Source of the DNA: Ensifer aridi
Lineage (GTDB): Bacteria; Pseudomonadota; Alphaproteobacteria; Rhizobiales; Rhizobiaceae
Length of the DNA: 64,000 bases
NCBI RefSeq assembly: GCF_002078505.1
Contig: NZ_LUAV01000032.1
Span: 62,001 to 126,000 of the forward strand
Reading direction: 5' to 3'
Under the pieces are notes generated by a model. It did no database searches, was not told the DNA's origin, and saw only the letters and a program-made list of their open reading frames with translations. A program made the position numbers and the translations under genes. Shown piece by piece: positions 24,782 through 33,345 of this stretch (position 1 is the first letter of the stretch; every line of letters starts with the position of its first letter).

Positions 24782-26389
24782 ATGCCGATCTTGCAATTCA
24801 CGTTTGGAGACTACGTGCTCGATCCCGAGCGCCGGGAACTGACGCTCAGCGGTCAAGTCGTGGCCGTCGGGCCGCAGGTCTTCGACCTTTTGCTGCATCT
24901 CGTCAGGAACAGCGACCGCGTCGTCAGCAAGGACGAGCTGCTACAGGCGGTATGGGGCGGCAGGATCGTGTCGGAATCGACCATTACCAGCCACATCAAC
25001 GCGGTTCGCAAGGCAATCTGCGACAGCGGCGAGGAGCAGCGCCTGGTCCGGACGGTTGCCCGCAAGGGCTTCCGCTTCGTCGGCGAGATCAGCTTTGGCG
25101 AGATCGGGCAAGCGCAACGGGCCGACGGGCCGGGCGTCGGCGACCACGTCCTCGTCGGGCCGAAGGAAATGCCAGCATCCGCGCTCGTCCTTCCGGACAA
25201 ACCCTCCATTACCGTCCTGCCGTTCCAGAATCTCAGCGGCGATCCGGAGCAGGAGTATTTCGCCGACGGCGTGGTCGAGGATATCATCACGGCCCTGTCG
25301 CGCATCCGCTGGCTGTTCGTCATCGCGCGCAATTCGAGCTTCACCTACAAGGGCAGGGCGGTGGATGTGAAGGAAGTCGGCCGCGAGCTTGGCGTGCGCT
25401 ATGTGCTCGAAGGCAGCCTGCGCAAATCCGGGAACAAGGTGCGATTGACCGGGCAGCTCATCGACGCGACGTCCGGAGCACATCTCTGGGCCGAGCGCTT
25501 CGAGGGCACGCTCGACGACATCTTCGAACTGCAGGACCGGATGGCCGAAAGCGTCGTCGGCGCGATCTCGCCACAGCTCGAACGGGCGGAGATCGAGCGC
25601 GCCAGGCGCAAGCCGACGGAGAGCCTGGACGCTTACGACTACTACCTGCGCGGCATGGCGAAGCTGCACAACGGAACCAGAGAAGCCATCGGGGCTGCGC
25701 TGCCGTTATTCTATAGAGCCACCGAACTTGATCCGGAATTTGCATCGGCCTACGGCATGGCGGCCTGGTGCTATTTCTGGCGGAAGCTGAACGGCTGGAT
25801 GACCGACCGGGCCGACGAAATCTCCGAGGGCGTGCGGCTGGCTCGGTTGGCGGTGGAACTCGGCCGGGACGATGCGGTCGCCTTGACGAGAGGTGGGCAT
25901 GCGTTCGCCCATCTCGCCGGCGACCTCGACGGCGGCATCGCGCTCATCGACAGGGCCGTGCTGCTCAACCCGAACCTCGCCACCGCCTGGTTCCTCGGCG
26001 GCGCCCTGCGCGCTCTCCGCGGCGAGGCGGACGCCGCCATCGAGCACCTGGCGCATGCCGTTCGCCTGAGCCCAGTGGATCCGGAAATGTTCCGGATGCA
26101 GGTCGGGATGGCGCTGGCACATTTCTTCGCCGGGCGCCTCGGTACTGCGTCGGACTGGGCGGAAAAGGCGCTGGGGAATCTGCCGAGCCTGCTGGTCGCG
26201 GTCGCCCTGCTGGCGGCAAGCCATGCGCTTGCCGGACGCATCGACGAAGCGAGGCAGGCGATGCAGCGACTGCGCATGCTCGATCCATCCCTGCGCATCT
26301 CCAACCTCGAGGCTTGGCTTCCGATCTATCGACCGGAAGATCTCGCGCGGTTCGCCGATGGCCTGCGACTGGCGGGACTGCCGGAGTGA
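24782..26389 (+). CDS. Winged-helix (OmpR/CadC-like) regulator with TolB-like and TPR domains
   Basis: A 535-residue protein. Residues 1-105 are a Trans_reg_C winged helix (FTFGDYVLDPERRELTLSG, FDLLLHLVRNSDRVVSKDEL, VRTVARKGFRFVGEI). There is no transmembrane helix, unlike CadC. Residues 140-260 are TolB-like (ITVLPFQNLSGDPEQEYFAD) and residues 280-535 are TPR-like repeats. It shares the TolB-TPR block with the cyclase at 16176, so an output domain has been exchanged. Position suggests it regulates the divergent NmrA-cupin-HlyD-MFS operon. The signal is unknown. Confidence 0.9.
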   Translation: MPILQFTFGDYVLDPERRELTLSGQVVAVGPQVFDLLLHLVRNSDRVVSKDELLQAVWGGRIVSESTITSHINAVRKAICDSGEEQRLVRTVARKGFRFVGEISFGEIGQAQRADGPGVGDHVLVGPKEMPASALVLPDKPSITVLPFQNLSGDPEQEYFADGVVEDIITALSRIRWLFVIARNSSFTYKGRAVDVKEVGRELGVRYVLEGSLRKSGNKVRLTGQLIDATSGAHLWAERFEGTLDDIFELQDRMAESVVGAISPQLERAEIERARRKPTESLDAYDYYLRGMAKLHNGTREAIGAALPLFYRATELDPEFASAYGMAAWCYFWRKLNGWMTDRADEISEGVRLARLAVELGRDDAVALTRGGHAFAHLAGDLDGGIALIDRAVLLNPNLATAWFLGGALRALRGEADAAIEHLAHAVRLSPVDPEMFRMQVGMALAHFFAGRLGTASDWAEKALGNLPSLLVAVALLAASHALAGRIDEARQAMQRLRMLDPSLRISNLEAWLPIYRPEDLARFADGLRLAGLPE

Positions 26390-26398
26390 GCTCCGGCA
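26379..26398 (+). terminator. Hairpin overlapping the stop codon
   Basis: TGCCGGAG (26379-26386), loop TGAG containing the stop codon, CTCCGGCA (26391-26398): a perfect 8-bp stem. It lacks a T run, so termination strength is uncertain. Confidence 0.5.
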
Positions 26399-26491
26399 CG
26401 CCGAACTCCTGGGGCGGCTTTGCCGATGAAACCGTGGTCGAACGAGTGGAACGGTCAAGCGATACCCAAAGCCGGCGGGCGCCCGTGTGGG

Positions 26492-28048
26492 TCATGCGAA
26501 CGCAACGTCGTCTCCTGAAAGATTGGCGAGCACGGCATTCTGGATCAATATGCCGTTGGAGTCGCCGTCGAAGCTCACATAAACGCCTTCGGGAGTGTCA
26601 CGGGACGCCGCGAGGAAGCTTTCGAAATCGTGAATTCCGGTATCGTCGAGCCCGCGAAAGAGGAGCACGTCGCCACCTTCCGTGTCGAAATCCGTGACGC
26701 GATCGATGTTGCCGCCGCTGCGGACGGAGGCTTGATCCCAAATGAAGGTGTCTGCTGCTCCTGCTCCGCCTGTCAGCAGGTCGGAACCGGCACCGCCAAG
26801 AAGCCTGTCAGAACCAGATTCGCCCCTAAGCGTGTCGTTGCCATCTCCCCCGAGCATACTGTCGGCTCCGCTGCCGCCAAAGATAACGTCATTGCCGCCG
26901 CGCCCGTTCAGAACATCGTTGCCGCTCGGACCTTCCCTGTAGGTGTCATAACTGATGAGAGTATCGTTGCCATCTCCGCCATAAAGTTGGACCCCTCGAA
27001 GGGCCGACCTGACACTGATATCGAACTCCTCGATCGACCCATAGTGTGACGCATCGAAGACGAAGCCGGCGGATACATCATCGAAGTCGATGTCCGCTCG
27101 GTCGAACCCCTCGCCGCCGTCAAGTGTGCCAATGGAGCCTTCCGAATAGAGGTGAAAGCTGTCGTCACCGGCGCCACCATAGAGCTGAACCCACGGTCCA
27201 CTGTAGGCGATGTCTTCCGCGCCCGCCGACAAAGTATCGTTGCCGTCCCCACCGAGCAGTATGTCTCCGTCGCTCCGGTAATTGCGCAGGTAATCGTCCC
27301 CTGCACCGCCGATAAGCGTATCCTCTCCCGCGCCTCCGGCCAGCTGATCATTGTCGTCGCCGCCGTTCAAGTGGTCATCGCCGTCGCCCCCATCGAGGCG
27401 GTCGTTGCCGCGTCCGCCCGCAAGGCTGTCGTTGCCATCCTCGCCCAGAAGCTCGTCGCTGTCGTTGCCGCCGTTGATGTCGTCGTCGCCCAGGCCGCCG
27501 CGAATGAAATCGTCGCCGCCGCCGCCAAACAGCACATCCCTGCCGTCGCCGGCAAAAATCTGATCATCGCCGTTGCCGCCTTCGACGCGGTCATCACCGG
27601 CACCGGTGCGCACGTTGATCAGGCTGAACCCGGTGGCAATGATCCTGTCGTCGCCACCACCGGTCGCCAGATTGAGCCGCTCAATATCGATGAAATAAAG
27701 ATGGTTCCCTTCTACGGACAGATCGCCGAAGGCTGCGTGACCACCCCTCCCATTGTACAGAAACGGATCGGACGTTCCGGTATAATCGCCGACAAGCGTG
27801 TCGACGCCCGTTCCGCCCCGTGCAGCGCCGCCGACGCCGTTGAACATCAACCGATCATTGCCGTCGCCGCCGGTGAGCTCGTCGAAACCGTTCGAACTCG
27901 TCAGCACATCGTCGCCCGCGCCGCCATCGACAAAATCGTCGCCCGCGCCGCCATCCACGACATCATTGCCGCCAAGACTCCAGATACGGTCGCCCTCGTC
28001 CGTACCGTTCAGGGTATCGTCCGCACCAGTGCCAATAATCTTCGCCAT
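26492..28048 (-). CDS. RTX (hemolysin-type calcium-binding repeat) protein
   Basis: A 518-residue acidic protein. MAKIIGTGADDTLNGTDEGD begins the repeat region directly, and several blocks of GGxGxDxLx nonapeptides (such as GGDGNDTL, GGAGDDYL) run almost to the end, interrupted by non-repeat stretches. The C-terminal 80 residues (DRVTDFDTEGGDVLLF onward) are the usual beta-roll cap and secretion region. It is exported by a type I system not in the window and folds with calcium outside the cell. No peptidase or lipase catalytic domain is visible. ATG at 28048 has TTGGAGG. An AT-rich leader precedes it. Confidence 0.9.
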   Translation of the reverse strand: MAKIIGTGADDTLNGTDEGDRIWSLGGNDVVDGGAGDDFVDGGAGDDVLTSSNGFDELTGGDGNDRLMFNGVGGAARGGTGVDTLVGDYTGTSDPFLYNGRGGHAAFGDLSVEGNHLYFIDIERLNLATGGGDDRIIATGFSLINVRTGAGDDRVEGGNGDDQIFAGDGRDVLFGGGGDDFIRGGLGDDDINGGNDSDELLGEDGNDSLAGGRGNDRLDGGDGDDHLNGGDDNDQLAGGAGEDTLIGGAGDDYLRNYRSDGDILLGGDGNDTLSAGAEDIAYSGPWVQLYGGAGDDSFHLYSEGSIGTLDGGEGFDRADIDFDDVSAGFVFDASHYGSIEEFDISVRSALRGVQLYGGDGNDTLISYDTYREGPSGNDVLNGRGGNDVIFGGSGADSMLGGDGNDTLRGESGSDRLLGGAGSDLLTGGAGAADTFIWDQASVRSGGNIDRVTDFDTEGGDVLLFRGLDDTGIHDFESFLAASRDTPEGVYVSFDGDSNGILIQNAVLANLSGDDVAFA

Positions 28049-28399
28049 GAAACGCGCCTCCAAGATGGAAACGAAAATATAGGCCATCTCCATCAATAAT
28101 AAAGTCCGTTTTTTATCTTGTAAATCTATCTAAATATACTTGTAAACTGAAAGCAAAGTAACTACATTTCTGTTTACTGGCGAGAGTGAGTGGCGTAGCG
28201 TCTATGAAGGTCGGCAATGGGGTCTACCTCCGCCATAGTGCAGTCGAATTCGAGTTCCGGAATGGGTGGAACTGCGTCGCGTCGAGACAAATCGTTTGCA
28301 CAAGCGCGTCGGTTTCCAGAGGTTCCAGTGACTACTTGAACGCGGCCGTTCGCGCTGCGGCCGGAGCCGACGCGATGGTCCAGCTTACGCAGGTTCGCC
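28049..28399. other. Non-coding gap, AT-rich upstream of the RTX gene
   Basis: 28085-28165 is strikingly AT-rich (CCGTTTTTTATC, TAAATCTATCTAAATATAC) against GC-rich surroundings. It is the leader of the minus-strand RTX gene and may be bound by a nucleoid or Ros/MucR-type protein. The rest is GC-rich, and I see no gene in it. Confidence 0.5.
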
Positions 28400-28816
28400 T
28401 CAATCGGGATAGCGATCGAATACCGGTAGCTGATGGATATGCGCAGCCCAGGGCAGGCGCTCGGCAACCTGAACTTGGATGTCGGGACTAACCGCCGTCG
28501 GATCGTCGAGCGTGGCAATTTGCACATCGACGATCCCGGAAATGAGAGCTTCGTTTAGATAGTAGAGACCCGTTCCGCATGTCGCGCAGAAATGTCGGTG
28601 CGCTTGGCCGTTGGATGACCAGGCACGGGCTTCGCCTTTCGTAACGCGGAAGCTGGTGGCCGCCACACCCATCCAGCCGACCATCGGCGCACCCGACGAA
28701 CGACGACAATCCTCGCAGTGACAGATCGCGGCCTGAACGGGCCGGTCCACCTCATAACGAACGGCGCCGCAACGGCATCCGCCGGTTAATCGGGCATTCG
28801 AGCCGGCTTCAGTCAT
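28400..28816 (-). CDS. GFA family (Mss4-like zinc-binding) protein
   Basis: A 138-residue protein with the GFA zinc-binding pattern: GGCRCGAVRYE, ICHCEDCRRSSGAP, FCATCGTGLYY. The name refers to glutathione-dependent formaldehyde-activating relatives, but most members have unknown roles. The start at 28816 (MTEAGSNARLTGGCRCG) matches the family; a longer frame to 28936 adds unrelated residues. Confidence 0.9.
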   Translation of the reverse strand: MTEAGSNARLTGGCRCGAVRYEVDRPVQAAICHCEDCRRSSGAPMVGWMGVAATSFRVTKGEARAWSSNGQAHRHFCATCGTGLYYLNEALISGIVDVQIATLDDPTAVSPDIQVQVAERLPWAAHIHQLPVFDRYPD

Positions 28817-28975
28817 CCTTTGTCCTCCTGTCGCGCACCGACGTATTTTGCGACTAAGATCTGTGATGTAACAAGTTTTAGAAGTTTCACGACAGAAGGG
28901 GTGAAATAGCGCTGCTGGCATCAGCCGCCGGGACAATGGGGTCCCGAATAAGACCGATATAGCGGAATCGCCGAT

Positions 28976-29352
28976 ATGATCAGAATTGGCTCAATCGTCA
29001 TCCATTGCTACGAGTTTGAGCGCATGGTCGCGTTCTGGCAGGAGGCCTTGCATTATGTTCCGCGAGCGCCTGCGAGCGGTGGATGGATTGTCCTTTGTGA
29101 TCCCGAAGGCCGTGGCCCCAATATTTCGTTTCAAGCTCGCGATCGCCGCGACTGGAGGAGAAGTTGGCTGCACTTGGACCTTTATACCGACCGGCAGCGG
29201 GAGGAGGTTCGTCGTTTGCTGACGATCGGGGCGAAACAATATCCGTGGCGCTATCCGCACACGCTGATTACGTGGTCTTACAGGATCCGGACAGCAATCT
29301 TTTCTGCGTCGTGCAAAAGCCGCATGCCAAAGGCGAGGAAGAAAAGGGTTGA
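28976..29352 (+). pseudogene. VOC/glyoxalase-like gene with a one-base frameshift
   Basis: The frame starting at 28976 gives MIRIGSIVIHCYEFERMVAF, FQARDRRDWRRSWLHLDLYT and GAKQYPWRY, then loses homology. The adjacent frame gives HADYVVLQDPDSNLFCVVQK ending GEEEKG at 29352. Adding one base at 29258-29262 joins them as a complete VOC protein of about 125 residues, with the usual DPEGN-like DPDSN end motif. A single missing base in otherwise intact sequence suggests a recent mutation or a sequencing error. Confidence 0.75.
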
Positions 29353-29491
29353 CTTGCTGTCGGCTCCCGCGCACCTCGCGACCTCCCGCTCACAATTGTC
29401 CGCCCCCTACTGTGGCATCGGCAAGACGGCAAGGATCGAAACGCTTGCGAGGGCATCGGCCACAGACGGCTCTTCCTTCAGGTTCAATACG

Positions 29492-30391
29492 TCAGGTTTG
29501 GCTCGACATCGTACCGGCCGCGCTTGCGGTGATCACCAGCGCCACGCCGAGCATCTGGCTTGGCGTCAGCGCCTGCCCCAAGACGATGAAGCCGGCGCCG
29601 GCGCCGATGGCCGGCTCGAGGCTCATCAGGATGCCGAAAGCGGACGCCTTCATCCAACGGAGCGCGACAAATTCCAGGGCATAGGGTAGCAGCGGCACGA
29701 GGAGAGCGAGAAGCCCGGTCATAAGGGCGAGCTCAGGCGATAGGCCCAGCGCCGCTTTGTGCAGGCCGAAAGGCGTCGCCACTAGGGCGGCAAAGAGGAG
29801 CGAGACGGAGAGCCCTTCGAGCCCGGTGAACTGTTGCCCGGCTTGTTTCATCAGAACGATATAGCTGCCCCAGCCGGCCGCCGCGCCGAGCGCGAAGAGC
29901 ACGCCGAGCGTATCCCCCACCCAGGCGCTGCCGTCCCAGGAAAGGCAGAGAACACCCGCGGCAGCGACAGCGGGGCAGAGGAGGCGCCATCCGCCGCCGC
30001 CGAAAATGGTCGCGACAGTCAGGGGGCCGAGAAAATCGATGGCGACTGCAAGGCCGAGCGGGATGCGCTCGATCGCGGCGAAGAAGCAGAGCGTCATCGT
30101 CGCCATGGCGGTGCCGAGCGCCGCAGCGGCGAACCACTGCTGCTTGCCATAGCTGAGGAGGGGCGGGCGGACGAAAAGCATGAGCGCAACCGCTGCGAAG
30201 CAGAGCCGAAGCCAGGTGGTGCCGAACGGTCCCAGTTCCTGCATCACCGGCGTCGAAAGCGCGGCGCCAAATTGGACGCTCGACATGGAAAGGAGGCAAA
30301 AGACGATCGCGAGATAAACGCGTCGGCGATCGTCTGCGCTGTTGGTCGGCGCAGCCCACGCTCCGCCTGTTGGCGTCTCCATGTCCGTCAT
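29492..30391 (-). CDS. EamA family transporter (RhtA-like)
   Basis: A 299-residue membrane protein with about ten helices and duplicated EamA domains (VQFGAALSTPVMQELGPFG, ASAFGILMSLEPAIGAGAGF). It resembles threonine/homoserine exporter RhtA. ATG at 30391 follows GGGAAGG; the longer frame starts with a TTG and lacks support. It is divergent from the LysR gene at 30484, its likely regulator. Confidence 0.9.
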   Translation of the reverse strand: MTDMETPTGGAWAAPTNSADDRRRVYLAIVFCLLSMSSVQFGAALSTPVMQELGPFGTTWLRLCFAAVALMLFVRPPLLSYGKQQWFAAAALGTAMATMTLCFFAAIERIPLGLAVAIDFLGPLTVATIFGGGGWRLLCPAVAAAGVLCLSWDGSAWVGDTLGVLFALGAAAGWGSYIVLMKQAGQQFTGLEGLSVSLLFAALVATPFGLHKAALGLSPELALMTGLLALLVPLLPYALEFVALRWMKASAFGILMSLEPAIGAGAGFIVLGQALTPSQMLGVALVITASAAGTMSSQT

Positions 30392-30436
30392 GTTCGAAAC
30401 CTTCCCTTTCCTCTTGATCAGGAATAGCAAAGCGGT

Positions 30437-30452
30437 AGCATTAAGGAATGCT
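30437..30452. promoter_or_regulatory. Palindromic LysR-type binding site
   Basis: AGCATT-aagg-AATGCT is a perfect 6-4-6 palindrome midway in the 92-bp gap between the divergent EamA and LysR genes, a typical LysR autoregulatory and activation site. Confidence 0.6.
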
Positions 30453-30483
30453 GATAATTCTGATGCAGATATAAGGGATACTT

Positions 30484-31371
30484 ATGCGCGATCTGGAGAT
30501 CGGATTGCTGCGCGCCCTGGTCGCGACGGCGGAATGCGGCAGCGTCAGCGCCGCCGCCGGCCGCCTGGCAAGGACCCAGGCGGCCGTCAGCATGCAATTG
30601 CGTCGCCTGGAGGATGATCTCGGGGTGAAGCTGTTGAAGCGCGGACCGCGCGGCATGGATCTGACCGAGGCCGGCCATGTCCTTCTTCCCTATGCCCAGA
30701 AGATATTGGGGCTGAGCGCGAGCGCCAGGCGGGCGCTGTCCGATAGCGGCCCCCACGGCCCCGTCCGCTTCGGCATGACCGAGGACATCGCCGTCGGTTC
30801 GCTGCCGAAAGCGCTGCAGCGTTTCGCCGCCGCCTGTCCGGATGTAGCGCTCGACCTGACCGTCGCCGAAAGCGTGGCGCTTTCGCAGAAGCTTTCACTC
30901 GGGCTCATCGATGTCGCCATCGGCGACCCGGCGGAGATCAGCGCCGTGCCGGTCTTGACCTGGCGCATGCCTTTGAAGTGGGTGGCCGCGCGCGGCTTCG
31001 TCGTACCGGATCAGGAGCCGTTGCCGCTGATCACCTTCGACGGGATCTGCACCTGGGACCGCAAGATGACCGGTGCCCTCAACGAGATCGCGAGACCCTG
31101 GCGCACAGTGTTGACCAGCGCCAGCCTTTCGTCGATTCAGTCCGCCATCGAAGCCGGTCTCGGCGTTGCCGTGCTGCTCGACGTCAGTATCCGGCACGAC
31201 ACGATGAAAGTCCTCGGCACGGCTGACGGAATGCCGCCCGCTCCGCTCGTGGAATTCGGCCTCTTCGTCGGTGAGGGCAAGGAGCTCTCCTCCGGAGCGA
31301 TCGGAACTCTGTGGGAATTCGTCTCCGACGAGCTTCAGGTTTCTCCTGATCGGCGGGTGCCGGCGGTCTGA
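30484..31371 (+). CDS. LysR family transcriptional regulator
   Basis: A 295-residue regulator with an N-terminal winged helix (MRDLEIGLLRALVATAECGS, SVSAAAGRLARTQAAVSMQL, RRLEDDLGVKLLKRGPRGM) and a type 2 periplasmic-binding-like effector domain (VRFGMTEDIAVGSLPKALQR, LSLGLIDVAIGDPAEI). It is divergent from the EamA exporter and the 16-bp palindrome between them. The effector is unknown, perhaps an amino acid. Confidence 0.92.
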   Translation: MRDLEIGLLRALVATAECGSVSAAAGRLARTQAAVSMQLRRLEDDLGVKLLKRGPRGMDLTEAGHVLLPYAQKILGLSASARRALSDSGPHGPVRFGMTEDIAVGSLPKALQRFAAACPDVALDLTVAESVALSQKLSLGLIDVAIGDPAEISAVPVLTWRMPLKWVAARGFVVPDQEPLPLITFDGICTWDRKMTGALNEIARPWRTVLTSASLSSIQSAIEAGLGVAVLLDVSIRHDTMKVLGTADGMPPAPLVEFGLFVGEGKELSSGAIGTLWEFVSDELQVSPDRRVPAV

Positions 31372-31618
31372 AGAGGAACCGGGCGGGTTTACCGCAACAG
31401 CTTGCCTTCGGTTGCGGGCAGAAGGTTTGCTGCTTGAAGTCGGCTGCACGCCGAAACTCCGACTGCAGTCACTCTCATTCCATCGCCCTGCGCCTCGACG
31501 TATAATGGCCGCGCAGCAAAGCTTCCCTTCAAGGCGTACACGTCGCCACGCTCATGCACTGGCACGGCAAGGTCTTTGTAGCGGGCAAAACGGCGTAGGA
31601 AGGCACTATCCTGTGGCG

Positions 31619-32176
31619 ATGGACGAGACGAGCGAGCCAACCAAACGCGATTTTCTCTACCTGGTGACAGCCATGGCCGGGGTCGTGGGTGTCGGGGCCG
31701 CCTCCTGGCCATTCATCGACCAGATGCGACCTGACGCGTCGACGCTTGCGATGGCCTCGATCGAGGTTGACCTATCCTCGCTCGTCGAAGGTATGTCGCT
31801 GACCGTCAAGTGGCGGGGCCGGCCGGTCTTCGTTCGCAACCGCACCCAGCAGGAGATCGAGGCGGCAAAGGCGACAGCGCTCGACGATCTCAAGGATCCG
31901 CTGGCGCGGAACGCCAATCTTGCCGCCGACCAAGCCGCAACCGATCTTGCACGCTCTGCGGGGGAAGGGAAGGAGAACTGGATCGTCATGATCGGAGTCT
32001 GCACGCACCTGGGCTGTGTGCCGCTCGGACAGGCGGGCGACTTCGGCGGCTGGTTCTGCCCTTGCCACGGATCGCATTACGATACAGCCGGTCGCGTCCG
32101 CAAAGGACCTGCACCGGAGAACCTCGCCATTCCTCCGTTTGAATTCATCTCCGAAACGGTCGTTCGCATCGGATGA
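31619..32176 (+). CDS. petA: Rieske iron-sulfur subunit of ubiquinol-cytochrome c reductase (orphan copy)
   Basis: A 185-residue protein with an N-terminal KRDFLYLVTAMAGVVGVGAA membrane/Tat-like anchor. The Rieske domain has both cluster motifs, CTHLGCVPLG and CPCHGSHYD, so it binds a 2Fe-2S centre. The length is normal for PetA. Cytochrome b and c1 genes, which normally follow, are absent, so it is an extra or orphan copy. ATG at 31619 is used; upstream codons lack homology. The neighbouring copper cluster hints at a redox role with it, an inference. Confidence 0.9.
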   Translation: MDETSEPTKRDFLYLVTAMAGVVGVGAASWPFIDQMRPDASTLAMASIEVDLSSLVEGMSLTVKWRGRPVFVRNRTQQEIEAAKATALDDLKDPLARNANLAADQAATDLARSAGEGKENWIVMIGVCTHLGCVPLGQAGDFGGWFCPCHGSHYDTAGRVRKGPAPENLAIPPFEFISETVVRIG

Positions 32177-32314
32177 GCCGCGCAACACTCGCGACCACAC
32201 GGCACGAGGCGATTATCGAGACCGTTCCGGCGTCCGACGAGAGCCGGATGCCGGATGCGCTCAGGCATCGCCATCGCCATCAAAACGGCGTCTGCTCGTC
32301 ATCGTGGTGCGGTG

Positions 32315-32536
32315 TCAGGCGATGTGGCTGCAACAGGATTTCTTGAACGAAGCCTTATAGCCAGCCGCTTCGATCGCGGCGATGAATGCGTCCGAGCCGA
32401 TCTGAGAGTCGATCGACGCGGTTTGCGCCTCAAGATCGACGGCCACTTTGGCGTTCGGATCGACTAATTTCACGGCCTTCTCGACCGTGCTCACGCAGTG
32501 CCCGCAGGTCATGTCGGATACGTTGAGATGATGCAA
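32315..32536 (-). CDS. copZ: Copper chaperone CopZ-like (HMA domain)
   Basis: A 73-residue heavy-metal-associated protein starting at TTG 32536 (MHHLNVSDMTCGHCVSTVEK), chosen for GGAGA 7-8 nt upstream. The CxxC motif MTCGHC binds Cu(I). The end KKSCCSHIA adds a second Cys pair and a His, unusual for CopZ. It lies upside-down to the copper genes and behind a CueR-like promoter. No copper P-type ATPase is in the window, so it probably serves one encoded elsewhere. Confidence 0.88.
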   Translation of the reverse strand: MHHLNVSDMTCGHCVSTVEKAVKLVDPNAKVAVDLEAQTASIDSQIGSDAFIAAIEAAGYKASFKKSCCSHIA

Positions 32537-32567
32537 TGGAAGTCTCCCGTTTTCATTTGACTGCACT

Positions 32568-32598
32568 ATGGTGGGGCTTCCAACAATGGCAAGGTCAA
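32568..32598 (-). promoter_or_regulatory. CueR/HmrR-type promoter of copZ
   Basis: Read on the minus strand this is TTGACC, a 19-nt spacer TTGCCATTGTTGGAAGCCC, then CACCAT. The 19-bp spacer and the CCTTGCC-N4-TTGGAAG element closely resemble the E. coli copA promoter (TTGACCTTCCCCTTGCTGGAA), a classic MerR-family copper site. No cueR/hmrR gene lies nearby. Confidence 0.7.
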
Positions 32599-32665
32599 GA
32601 GGTCTGTAGAGATTTTTTTGCACCATGGCAGCGGCCGCGGAAGGGAGGCGGCCGAATGAAGTGAG

Positions 32666-32791
32666 ATGGCCATGATCAACGATATGATGGGCAGCGGCAT
32701 GATGTGGGGCATGGGTCTTGCGGGCATCATCGGGGCGATCGTGATCGTGCTGGTGATTGCGGCGCTTATCAGGTATCTGTTCTTCCGCTGA
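32666..32791 (+). CDS. Met-rich single-helix mini-protein
   Basis: A 41-residue frame: MAMINDMMGSGMMWGMGLAG followed by a hydrophobic helix (IIGAIVIVLVIAALIRYLFF). Seven methionines stand in the first 16 residues, then comes a membrane segment with Arg at the end. GAAGTGAG precedes it. It sits between copZ and the copper-cluster genes and is the sort of small copper-associated membrane protein often missed. No named family is claimed. Confidence 0.7.
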   Translation: MAMINDMMGSGMMWGMGLAGIIGAIVIVLVIAALIRYLFFR

Positions 32792-32895
32792 AGCGTTCAC
32801 GCGCGTTGAATAACGCACTGTTGACGGCGCTCACTTCCGGTGAGCCACATCGTGGCTTGTATTCGCAAAGATTCGGCGCGATTCTATCTCGTCCT

Positions 32896-33255
32896 ATGAA
32901 GAACTCGTTGATCAGAGATCTCGTCATCTTTCTCCTCGCGACCTTCGTCGCTGCGGGGATGGGCCTTTCGGTTGCCCAGGCGAGCGGCATGGCGGCCAAG
33001 ATGGCGATGATGTCCGAAATGGCAACGTTGGATCATGGCGACTGCCAGGATTGCCCTGACCAGCCAGGCGACGGCGGCATGAAGGCCATGGCCTGCGGCA
33101 ATGTCTGCGCCGCACCCGTAGTTGCGCCGCTGCCGGCGATCGCGTTCATACCGCCCAGGGAGACGCCGGCTACAGTCGCCGTCCGCGCTTCGCTCCTTAT
33201 CGGCATAGCGTTGCCGCCCGAGCCCTATCCGCCACGAACCTCCGACATCGGCTGA
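32896..33255 (+). CDS. Secreted Met/Cys/His-containing protein upstream of a multicopper oxidase
   Basis: A 119-residue protein: a signal or membrane segment (LIRDLVIFLLATFVAAGMGL), a Met-rich stretch (MAAKMAMMSEMATLDHGDCQ) with CxxC (DCQDCPDQ) and a further CGNVC pair, then a second hydrophobic part. The metal-ligand pattern and place just before the oxidase suggest periplasmic copper binding. I do not recognise a formal family. Confidence 0.75.
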   Translation: MKNSLIRDLVIFLLATFVAAGMGLSVAQASGMAAKMAMMSEMATLDHGDCQDCPDQPGDGGMKAMACGNVCAAPVVAPLPAIAFIPPRETPATVAVRASLLIGIALPPEPYPPRTSDIG

Positions 33256-33345
33256 TGTCCGGCGGTCGCGATCCAGCGACCGCCGGCAAGCGAACGCGTG
33301 CGAGCCCGCGCGTTGCTTCATCCACGATGATCGGAAGGATCGAAT

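Noticed and set aside
28174..28527. Minus-strand frame between RTX and GFA genes
   Set aside because: It overlaps the GFA gene end and has no recognisable content.
31389..31712. Minus-strand frame overlapping the Rieske start
   Set aside because: It covers the known gene start and shows no family pattern.
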